Assembly: GCF_012273895.1 (NCBI RefSeq)
Contig: NW_024045134.1
Span: 2,542,001-2,606,000 of the forward strand
Length of the DNA stretch: 64,000 nt
Source of the DNA: Zerene cesonia
Lineage: Eukaryota; Arthropoda; Insecta; Lepidoptera; Pieridae
Direction of reading: 5' to 3'
In this document: positions 23,082 to 34,400 of the stretch, piece by piece
Layout: each line of letters begins with the position of its first letter
Numbering within the stretch: position 1 is the first letter of the stretch
The notes under the pieces: generated by a model
Database searches by the model: none
Told to the model about the DNA's origin: nothing
Seen by the model: the letters and a program-made list of their open reading frames with translations, nothing else
Translations under genes and position numbers: made by a program

Positions 23082-26000
23082 TAAGTTCAAACAAGCCAAA
23101 AAACAGCGCTTCCATAAATGACTGCAGTCTCCCCTGGGGGTGGAGAGGCTACCCGCCCCCTAGATAGTCAAGTGCCTAACGATTTGATTGCCGATATAAC
23201 GGACAATTTGTCATGGGTTATTGGCAATCCCAAAAACTACGTTTAATCTCGTTATATGGACCTTGTATTTATAGTTTGTCTGATTCCATTTTTATGTTCT
23301 TTTATATCAATTTGCGTGTTACATAGATTATAAGCTCGATATGCAGAGGTTGAAGCTCTATTTCTTCAACCCTTCTCTTTCCTTTCTCTTCTCTTCTACT
23401 ATTTTCCCCGTGAATGTAGGCGAAACCATAGAGAACAGTTATTTTTAAATACATTTTGTACAAGGCTTAAAAATTAATGTTTAAAATTGCATTATTTACG
23501 TACTTTATTACATGAATGAACTCCCAAATCTTGAAACAGGAATGACTAGATTAAATTAAATCAATGACAGTGTTTTTAACCATATGTACCAGCGTCGCCA
23601 ACAATTTTATCATATTCCTATTTGCGCAGTCAGTAGTGATCAATTATAAAGTAAAAATATAAGGAATAATAGTTTAGTTTGAATTTCGTTTTATTTTAGA
23701 ATACAAGAAATTTTTATTACAGAGTTTAAAACCTTATCATGGCTGCGTCTCAAACGATTTCGTCATATACCTCTCTCAGTCGGTAGAATGTCTCCAAGTT
23801 TCTCTCAAAGTAAAGTTTACGTCTAAGCCAGCTGAACACAATGGGGTGCCTGAAAGCGCCTGCAGCTGTGGAGCGGATCGCAATCCGCATTGTTTGTCCA
23901 ACAATCACTTGAAATCATATGGTACTAGTCTTCCTAGGACTCGAAAAAGCGCAATACTAGGTGGTAAGCAACGATGACTTTTTGAACGCTGATTTACTTT
24001 CAAATTTGTGTTTATATGGTATTAAAATATATGCACTCTGTACGCTTTTATGTTAAGGTCTTTCAACAAACATAGCATCTTAGCTCGATTGATTTCAGAC
24101 GAAGCAAAAAAAATCAAAGTTTTATCTTTATTATTTACGGCTCATGTTAGACTTTGTGGTCCTAAAATATGGGGTAAATCTTATTACTTGATTTTACACA
24201 AGGTGAAGCTGTGACCGAAAAACAATACTTGCCAAACCCCAGTTTTTGATAAGCATCTTCATCATCAGCATCATTTCTCGATATAACCTTACATATATAA
24301 GTATTGTTAAAAGATCGATAAAATATCGCAACACAACTCGCACTAGGAACTGGAAACTGCAATAAATACTCCTTAATGCTTAGTTTTTTATCTGTTCATT
24401 CATCTATAGTGATAGATAGGCATTATTTGATCCGTAAATATAAACCACTTTACATGAAAGTTTGATCGTGTAAGTATATATTTTTGTCTCTTTGCTAGTC
24501 TTTGTTGATTAAAACGTAGATAACGTTAAATTAAAAATAACATACAATTTCGCCAAGTCAGTCTGAAGTTACCAAACTTTTATCATAGCTAAATCGAATC
24601 ACACCAAATAAACTCAGTTCGCTTTGTATGCAGGTACATATTTTAACACTGAACACAGAGGGCTCAGAGGGGGAGAGAACAAATTGGATTTAGGTCCCCA
24701 GCGTGGTCCGTCTAGCCTTTAGCTATATCGCAGGTTATACATGCTAATGTAGCTTCGAAGATGTGTAAGTGGCCTGCGGCAGTAGACTTTGCTATTCTGT
24801 TAGGCAAATCCTATCTAAGTTATTGTTGTTTAGCTTGAATAATGAATCTCCATTAAAATTAAAAATGAAAGTCACTCTACTCTGTCTATTCTTGGCGCAT
24901 AAAACGATGAACCTATTTGGATGATATAAGTTACAGAGATAATTTGAGACATGGCATGGCATAAGATGGTTTTATCCCGAATATTGCCCGGGGACGAGAA
25001 ACCCGAAAAAGTAAATCATTATTAATATCCTCCTTCGACTATTCGGGGAAAGCCGCGGGCGGAAAAATAGTTTATAATAAATTAGAGACTTTGGAGAAAT
25101 TTCGATTAATAACTGTATATATAGGTACTTTGGTGCTTTCATTTAATCACTAGCTCTTAGACTCCCAGTATCTAGAAATTCTCTAGTAAGCTATGTTTAA
25201 GGAAGCCAATTACAATGACGAAAACCATTTATTCGTATTCATATTCCTAATTAATAGGGCTATAAAATCGCAATGTCATTTTCCCCCGCGTCAGTTCTAT
25301 TGATTGTTTTCAATACAACCTTCGAAGGTAGTCAAACATTTTGAATTCTTCGACTACCCCCTTCCGCGAGATTTACGACCTTAAGTCCCGTTTAATAAAG
25401 ATCAATTTATCGTTGTACAAATCATAACAGCTACCCTTGCAACTGAAGGGATAAAGCTTTCAATAAGGGTCGTTACAGACGGTAATTACTCACAACAGTG
25501 CACCGAACACACAGAGTGTATCACATATTATAAGGTTTATGTCTCTATAAAGAAATCTTATAAATAATAATTGTGAACGTTTCTAAGTATGGATGGATGT
25601 TCGTTACTCTTTCACGTAAAATCATCTTTTCACGTAAATTCTGAATGGATTTTAATGAGACTTTACATTTTACAATAATGTAGCTTGCGCAGCTAATAAT
25701 TGATAATGTTGAAATATTTTGTTTTATAACAATATTCATACATACATACATTTTTAAAATTTACAATTTATAACAATTACAATTTAGTTTATATAAATAG
25801 TTTGTCTTACATATATTTTTAAAGTTTATAATATATAACGCCGATGTTTCCCTAGCTAGAACCTGTATTTAGGAGCAACAGCTTACTTCTACTAATAATA
25901 GAATCAACTAAATTGACTACAGAACACTGAGTATATAAGAGTGGCGTAAACGTTGAGAAATTATGTAATCTTGGCGATCCTAACGATGATAATAAAATAA

Positions 26001-27215
26001 ACGTATCAAATTATTGTATTTTCACCGATTCAGTAACAAACCCAAAAAAATCCAGTGAAATTGACAACCTTCTCTTTTTCTCGAAGCCGGTGGAATCTAT
26101 CTTGAATTACCTGCAATTGCATCCGCATCACACCGAATGCATCTATTTATCGAATGCACCCTCATGTCGTGACGTGTGTTCGCGCCCTTAGCTACATAAT
26201 GGCTGAATTATCGCCCTTCTAGGGTGAACGACCCTCTGTTGCGCAACTGTCGATCTGTGAGGACAAACCCGATATTTACGATTGCATTGGCAAACCTAAA
26301 CACTGTTTAGCGCCCCTGTTGACACTGGCTTGTCTAATTATTGCAGACACTGGATCGTTGGACCCCTTTAGGCCTTTTTCTATCACGCACTTTGAAGTTG
26401 TGTATAAAAATTCATGAAAAGCGTCATACAGAGTAATTATTTTTAACATATAAAAACCACAGGAAAATTTATGACAAGCGTCATACAGAGTAATTTTTAA
26501 CACAAAAACCCGCCTTCAAAATGTCAGAACTAGACCATATATGTATGAGACCACACGGAAGGCACCAGCTTTCAAATAAAAAATAATCTTCAAAATCTGT
26601 TCACCCAGTACAAAGTTATGAGGCAACACAAAGAAAATACAATCGAATTGAGAAACTCGTTCGTTTGAGGTCGAGTAATAAAACAGTTAATGAAGACTAT
26701 TGTGAAAATTGAGAACCCTATATAATACAGAAAGTTTTCGCGCAAATGCCTTGTGCGAACGTTGATATATACTTATATGTATGTTCGCACAAGGCCTTTT
26801 ATTATTATGTATTAGGTATTATTCTTTAATTTATTTAGATATTCATGAATTGGGAAAATAGCATTAACGAAGCTTAAAGTACGACGAGTACGTAGATGTG
26901 ATGCTTAAAGGTTTTTCTTGATTTATGTTAATTACTTTGACAATTGTGAGGCGGTCATTAGGGTACATAATTTTCTCAATTCCGAAAGCGAGTCATCAGC
27001 CATTAAGCACAGATAACATAATACTATACCAGGCTATAGTTTACGATAAGGTGGCTTTTCTTCTGTTTGTTTTAATGAATAAGCTTCTAAATACAAACTA
27101 ATACTATATTATTTAAAATTTTAAATAATAAGTTTTATATTAATTGTTTGTAAATAATAAGTTTTATATATATATAAATTGTTGTTTAACGTATGTAAAG
27201 TTTGTTATTAATATT
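23082..27215. other. intergenic, no gene recognised
   Basis: AT-rich. 23125-23165 is a short GC-rich block ('ctggggg...cccgccccc') without a frame. About 25600-25700 is a Helitron-like remnant. About 26415-26495 holds two copies of 'AGCGTCATACAGAGTAAT' about 55 bases apart. About 26512-26700 is a repeat C copy. 26748-26795 is a 13-bp-stem hairpin (see findings). Confidence 0.45.
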
Positions 27216-27219
27216 TTAT

Positions 27220-27500
27220 TATAAGTCCATTAATGTTCCCAATGCTGGGACACAGGCCTCCTATTCGGGGCCAGTTAATAACCACTACGTTGACCATTTG
27301 CGGCAGATGTACAGGCGAACTTTTGATTCCTGCACATGCCGGTTTCTTCACGATGTTCTCCTTCACCATTTGGTGGAGACGTGGATGACATGCAAATAAA
27401 TTGAAAAATCGACAAAAATCTTGCACAGTCTTCTAGTCTCGAACCCCGACTTTCAGATGAAAATCCGGGAGCATTACCACTTAGCCATCACTCCTGAAGA
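27220..27500 (-). repeat. Retroposon family A
   Basis: Same order as the 3615 copy in minus orientation: tRNA-like head at the right ('gtctcgaaccccgac' on the plus strand), 'acatgccggtttcttcacgat' and 'gttcccaatgctgggacaca'. The GAT tail is lost and the sequence has diverged. Confidence 0.6.
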
Positions 27501-29289
27501 ATGTTAGCACAACTAACGTAAAGAACTAAACAGCATTGTTCACTTCCACTTGCATAAAAGGACGGACATAAAATATGGGATACAAATTTGTATGGGCAAC
27601 AGCTGTCGCACGGTAGTCCAAACCTAGGTTCTATATACAAATTCTAGGTATACTGCAACCATAATCATTTGTTTACTAGTCTGCCGCGTTAAATTCCGCC
27701 TGCGATATATTTTAATGACGCTTTCATTTTGGTTTTGCGGAGCGCAAGTATCCTTGAAGAACTCGAGGCCGAATGCCGCCGCCGCCGAATAAAAACTAAA
27801 TTTTTGTTTTGACGAATAATAATATTATTGTACAGTATATACAATAATAATGTATCTTCAAGGTAAATATTCACTATATTACGAAGTAACATAAATTTTC
27901 GGCCTTTCAATTTACTCTGTGATCATTTTTAATTATTGCAACATATGTTATATGTACATTAATTCTTAAAAGAGACTAAAAACATTATTGACTTATTAAA
28001 GAAAGTATATCGTCATAAATTATAGCTTTTATCAACATTTGCGAAAACTCCATATAGCGATAAGACCTCCATTTGTTTTAATTTAAATTATAGTAAGATA
28101 CATTGATACATTTTACAACAATAAAATATAAATAAATAAACCCACTATAGAATTGCTGAAAAGAGTGTCATCAGATATGCCGTTCGATAAACACTTAACT
28201 GTTTAATACTGATACATATCTAGTCTAAGCAAAGGTCTACCCTTTAACCCTTATACACCCGTTTTATTTTTCACGAGAAGGGACACCCGTTGTCAATACA
28301 GAGAGGGTTGCGACAGACCTTTGATTACGGTCACGGGTCAAGGTAACTGGCCAAACATTGTGGGACAAATATATACCTTTACTCTCGTCTAAATTAAGGA
28401 TGAAAGCATCGGTGGGATGAAGCAGACAGTAGCGACAGATATGGGGATAAAATTTAATTTTAATAGATAAGTATTTTAAAAATAAGGCACGCGCGAGTTC
28501 GTTTTCGCGTTACTAAGGTTTACGAACAATTAAGTTATGACTAGCAAAAAATTGGTCGCACATCAATTTAATGACCCTGCCTATCATTGCTTAACGATCT
28601 TTTATTTGTTTTAGTGTCCCCAGAAATTCATCATCTCTAAAAACTTCAACTGTTACCTATCGGAAGAAGTACTATAAAAGTACTACCTAGAAATAATTCA
28701 TACTGCTACCATACCGAAAGCTTTTCTCAGAAATAGGTTTTGGTGTACTACCATACATATATTACAATTTGAAAACATAAAAGCAGAATAATCAGAATTT
28801 TTAGTAAATTTTTAACAATGTTGTAGGCGGCAATCAATATAACTAATAAATAAACTAAATCAGCGATAAAAATGGCTCCTTACCACAAAGGACACAGTAA
28901 TCTATTACCTCACTAATACCCGGGAAACTTGGCATCGCTCCACTTAAGAAGTTTTTGTTTTCTCCAGAAACGGCAGGGAATTCTTGGAAGCAGTAAATCC
29001 AGGTCACAATTTAGTAACGTTGTTATTGCCAAGATAGGAAACTTTGTTTATGCCTTATAATTCTATAAAGTATCCAGAACCTTCCAATGCAATTCCAAAT
29101 AATTTATTTAATTTTCACGACATTTACAAGTTCCTTTAAGAAAATACGATTAACCACTTTCAACACCTTTTATATAGCTAAGCAGCGTGAACAAAATTTT
29201 TCCTTAAAATGATTTAAAAACGTTAAATAAAATTGAAGTTTCGGCTGCTAACATTAATATTGTTTTTCATCAGTAACGAATGTTTGTAC
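27501..29289. other. intergenic, nothing recognised
   Basis: AT-rich, no exon-like segment. A (CCG)-like triplet run near 27775-27787 is the only compositional feature. Confidence 0.45.
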
Positions 29290-29920
29290 GCCTGTTCATC
29301 ATCAGCTCATATATGTTCCGACTGTGGGACATCCTCATACCTCCTATGAGGGTTCAGACCATAATTCACCACACTGGTCAAGTGCGGGTTTGCTTTCAAT
29401 GCAAATTTTAATTTTTTTTTTTTTTTATGTCATAGCGAGCAGCTGAGCTGGTGGTTCGCCTGATGGTAAGCGATCACCACCGCCCATAAACATTCGCAAA
29501 GGTAGTACCTCTGTGAATGCTCTGCCCGCTTTTATGGGGTAAGGGAAAAGGAAAGGATTAACGACTGGAAAAGGATTAACGACTGGAAAGAAGGAATGGA
29601 CTAGGACGGGTGAGGAAAAGGAAACGGGCCTCCGGCTCCCCCACTCACCGTACGAAACACAGTGGCATGCCACTATTTCACGCCGGTTTTCTGTGGGGGT
29701 GTGGTACTTCCCCGGTGCGAGCTGGCCCAATTCGTGCCGAAGCGTGCTCGACTCCCACAATATTTTTCTCCCATAATAGTTAATTCTCGAACATGCCGGT
29801 TTACTCACGATGTTTTTCTTCACCGTTTTAAGCAGTGGTGATTTGAATTATATGCAGATAAATTGAAAATTCTGTTTATTTCTTGCTCGCTCTTCCAGTC
29901 TCGATCCCCCGACTAAATAC
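29290..29920 (-). repeat. Retroposon family A, split by a family B insertion
   Basis: 29290-29400 holds the tail half ('cagctcatatatgttccgac' on plus) and 29770-29920 holds the head half ('acatgccggtttactcacg', 'ttttaagcagtggtgattt'). Family B occupies the interval, so A was in place first. Confidence 0.65.
29412..29762 (-). repeat. Retroposon family B, inserted in family A
   Basis: Near-identical to 19441-19780. It differs by a short tandem duplication: 'aaaggattaacgactgg' occurs twice at about 29553-29588 where the other copy has one. Poly(A) tail at 29412 on the minus strand. Confidence 0.7.
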
Positions 29921-30134
29921 AAAATACATTGATACAGCAATAAAATCAATTTTCTCAATAAAGTCCAGTTCCCTATATCGTTTCATTGATATATAGCTGC
30001 TCAAATAATTTCGGATCATTAGCTAAATAACCTACAATAATTAATACCAACCGTCCCCAAACATACTACTTAGAACTGCAATCATTCTTTTCGGTTAACC
30101 AATATTTACATGTTGTAAGCGATGCTCAGCAACC

Positions 30135-30230
30135 CTCACTTGGAGTCGTTCGATAATGTTCAATGAGTTATACTTATAGCGAAGGAAGAGGAGGGGTCCG
30201 GTGACGAGCCCTGAGGGACGCCGGCCCATT
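30135..30230 (-). pseudogene. Non-LTR retrotransposon reverse-transcriptase fragment
   Basis: The minus strand encodes GVPQGS, the conserved RT motif of Jockey/CR1-like LINEs, and after a frame change GPLLFLR. Together they match GVPQGSxLGPLLF. Surrounded by non-coding DNA; clearly dead. Confidence 0.5.
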
Positions 30231-31237
30231 TCATTTCCTACATATGGAATGTTTCGCCGCTTTAAGGGGTGCTTTGAAGGAAATAATGCACTTTTGCTCT
30301 TCTTTAATGTTGCGAACTTTTTTAAAGTTAAAAAATATAAAATATACGAACATGTTTTTAACTTATTGTCTGAATTAAGACAAATTGAGGCTCGTTTTGT
30401 TTGCCGAAGAGATGGGCCTGATTCGAATAATAAAAAGTCGATAAATCAAATGTATATGTCAATAAATGCTTAATGAGTTTCCTCGAAGACAAGTTGTTCT
30501 TGTTTCGTGATAGACAGTTTACCGGTACAGTTATGTTACTGTTAGCGCCCTGTCATTATCGCTTCACAGTGCGCTTCCGAGTATGCATATTTCGTTAATA
30601 TGTATCTACTTTATCATTGAATACGTAGATCTTTTCGTTTTTAATATTAACAAAACTTACTTATTGACTTAAGTGTTCTTGGTTCAATATTACAACGAAC
30701 CTATCCTTGGTTTGAACCGCTAAAGAATAATGCAAAACACAGAAAATACCTTAGAAAATACCATTAGGGTCAATAAAAAAGCCATACAACAATAAAAAAA
30801 ATATTAAATATGCATATCTGCTAACCTGTAATAGAATTTCCCTTGTAATAAATTAACCTTTATTAATAAACGAAACGAAATGTTTCTTGAAAATAAATAT
30901 TAATTTTATTGTGTAATTTTATTTTACTGTTTAATTAATGTAACACACCAAATTGTTGTAAATGATCTAATTTTTTTAACACACTTGACTTGTTTATTAT
31001 AATGTTGTAATTTCCTGCAATTAAAGATACAGAAAACCATGTATACTCAGCAAGCTTTACAAAATTGTTATCTGTATTCTTTGTTGAAAATTCATCATTA
31101 ATAAATGAATGAAAACATCATTAATTCATTTCTCTCTTCGACCTGCCGGTATAATTTCAATAATGTTTTGAAAACGCGAATCAGCTTACAAATAACCTTT
31201 CATGTAATTATCACAGTTTTATGGTTTCCCCTATAGG

Positions 31238-31405
31238 CAGTGGCGTAGCTATCATAGTGCCAGGTGGTGCAGTGCACCGGGGCCCCAGAGCTCAGGGGAC
31301 CCTCTAACCTCAGCTTTGAAAGAGGGGAGGAAGGCGGAAAGAGGGGAGGAGGGCCCGATTCTTTCCCTATGCACCAGGGCCCTTGTCCCTCTAGCTACGC
31401 CACTG
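31238..31405. mobile_element. hAT-like MITE directly upstream of the first kelch exon
   Basis: Inverted ends CAGTGGCGTAGCTA and TAGCTACGCCACTG bound a 168-bp GC-rich element with internal complementarity ('ggggccc...gggccc'). The flanks cctatagg (31230-31237) and actatagg (31406-31413) match at 7 of 8 positions, as expected for an aged 8-bp hAT target duplication. Confidence 0.7.
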
Positions 31406-31435
31406 ACTATAGGTTTATGTGAACGCTTTCAGATA

Positions 31436-34400
31436 ATGTGGTCATCCGTGGAGAGTGGTGTGGAAGCATCTCGTGCTGCCCCGTGCGCTCGTGGCAAGCA
31501 CTCCGCCACGCTCCTGGGGGGGTACGTATACGTGCTTGGCGGCAGGGGCGCGGGGGGAGCTGTGCCTTTACGGGATTTCTGGAGATACTGCCTGGGTAAG
31601 ATTGTGGACTTCTGAATATTTCCTTTATCGACTCACCTCTTTTTTTCTGTTAATTTTTATAGATTATTTGTAAATATCAATTCAAAGCTACTACAACCAG
31701 TAGTAAATCGCTATTTTCTCCGATAGTTATTATTTCTCTGGTATATACTTCAAATTAATACTAGTGAATTTCTCAGTGATTACCTACCCCTTTATTAATT
31801 TTAAATTGAAACCACGTCACTATAAAAAAAATCTCAGCGCCGATCCAGCAGGGGGAGGTATCACTCCAGATTCTAAAATGGGACTAAATTACTACAATTT
31901 TCTATCAATAACGAAAGGATTACGCCAATGCGTTTAAAACCCACACAGACATTAAATAAATACAAAAAATACAGTCATTATTTCCTTCGTCGTTAAAAAT
32001 AACACTAAAAAACTAAGAAATTAATCTATAAATTCTTATTAGTGAATTTAGAATTTCATCTAGCATCCAAACAAATATGCTAATATAAAAAAGAAAACTA
32101 ACCCACATTGCATGTTCTATCAACAAATCATTGCTGTGTAGAGTCTTGAGCTGGAGAGGCCACTGCAGTCAGCGTTTCTTTGATACACGATCGACACAAT
32201 TATGTGAAGGGCCGCTCACGTTTCTTGACAAACAAATGCACTATTTGCAATGTGTTCTGAATAGAATATATTTGAATTGAAATTAAAAAATAATTATTTA
32301 TTGAAATAGTATATTTGAAAACCTACTAATATTATAAATGCGAAAGTTTGTAAGGATGTGTGTGTGTGTTTGTTGCTCTTTCACGCAAAAACTACTGAAC
32401 CGATTGCTAGACAGCTGGATAACTGGAATAACATATAGGCAACTTTTTATCCCGATATTCCTACGGGATGCGGACTTACGCGGGTGAAACCGCGGGGCGC
32501 AGTTAGTTATAAATAAGAAAATAGAACGTGTAATTTAAATATAACATACAAAAAGATATATTAAAAAAAATAAGCTTTATTTATCAGTACAACGATTTAA
32601 ATACATATGACTTATTATTTACCTCCTTCTTCCCTGCATCAAATTGTGTTTAAAAGAAAAATTGTTTCAAACATTTATCATTAACCGTAACCACGTATCT
32701 GTCTCATCCTACTAATATTAAAAATGCGAAAGTTTGTGACAATGGCAGTATGGTTTGTTACCATTTCACGAAACTACTGAACGTATTTTGATGATACTTG
32801 GCAGTGATGTAGTTTATGTAGCAGAATAACATGTAACCACTAACCAGAATCCATATCACATATAAAATGTATTCAAATATATCTCAAAATAAACTTAATT
32901 TTATATATCTTTTTTGCATTTTTTAAAAAGTCGCCATTTAAACAAATCTTATTTCACATTCAGCTACAGGGCGATGGGAGAGGCTAGAAGCGAGGGGGGA
33001 GCCACCCCCCGCGCTACAGGAGCATACCGCGACGGCCCATGAGGGTCGCCTGTATGTATTTGGTGGAGAAGCTGGTGCCCTGTCCAATGAGACCCCACTA
33101 TGGATCTACGACACGGAGGTAAACCTCCCTCAATTATTTCGTTATTGGCAGTAGAATTATACATCATTGCTACCGTATCCTACTCATATTATAAATGCGA
33201 AAGTTTGTAAGGATGTGGGTGTTTGTTGCTCTTTCACGCAAAAAATACTGAAGCCATTGCAATGAAACTTGGTACGTAGACAGCTGGACAACTGGAATGA
33301 CATATAGGCTACTTTTTATCCCGATATTCCTACGGGATATGGACTTACGCAGGTGAAACCGCGGAGCGCAGCTAGTATTATATATGTATGAAGGTACGGT
33401 AGTCGTACCTAAGTACGGAAGATTTATATATAAACCATCAGTATTCGATTATATAAATAAATAAAATTAGAAGAGAGTCACTCAAGCAGTTAAATAAAAC
33501 AAACCACAACAGATTCATGGCTCACTTATTTTTTCTTTAACCGTTTGTTCATAAAGTAATTCGACTCTACCATTCCAGCTGCAATTGTGGCGGAAGTTAG
33601 CTGGTCAAACCAGCAGTAACTACTCCACGCTGCGCCGGCGCAGCGCTCGCGAGGCGCGCAACGGGACCGGCCCGAAGGGTCGCCGAGGGCATTCTGCACA
33701 TGCTCTGAAAGATTGTCTCCTTATATATGGAGGGTATAAGGATTTGAGGGGGTCTACTAACGAGCTCTGGGCCTTTCATTATGGTGAGTTGACACGTTTT
33801 ATTGACAGTATAATATTCAACCGACTTCAAAAAGAGGGAGTTCTCATTTCGACTGTATTTTTCTTTGTGTTTGTTAAAGTTGAACGTTAAATTTGATCTT
33901 ATTCTGAATTTTAGGCTGGTTTAGTTTCTTAGATATAAGTTATTTTATATCAATAAGTAATGTCCCTGATTACAATGTTTCGTCATTCTAAATATTACAT
34001 CCGATTAACATTTATAAAAGAAGACTGAAGATTTTTCTAGAGTGAGAATCTCAGGGAACCGCTGGTCCCATTTGAAAAATTATATCATTTGACAGTACGT
34101 GTGATCATCACGACTGAGTGTCACGTGTGAACTTCACGTGCAATGTGCATTTGTCACTTGTGAGTTGTATGTGTAAGTGTCAAAAGTTAGTGTCGAAATA
34201 GTGTAACGTGTGACATATCGCCTATGACAAATATCGTGCGTGACACGTGAAATAACGCGCGTGACACTCACGTGATAATTTCACAACTTAGACAGCTATC
34301 ATTACTTATGAGAACTGGATACGTTGGTTTTTTACGTGTAAGTTGAGAACGTCAGTGACCTCATTTTATTTACATCATACATTACGTCACGTTATGTCAT

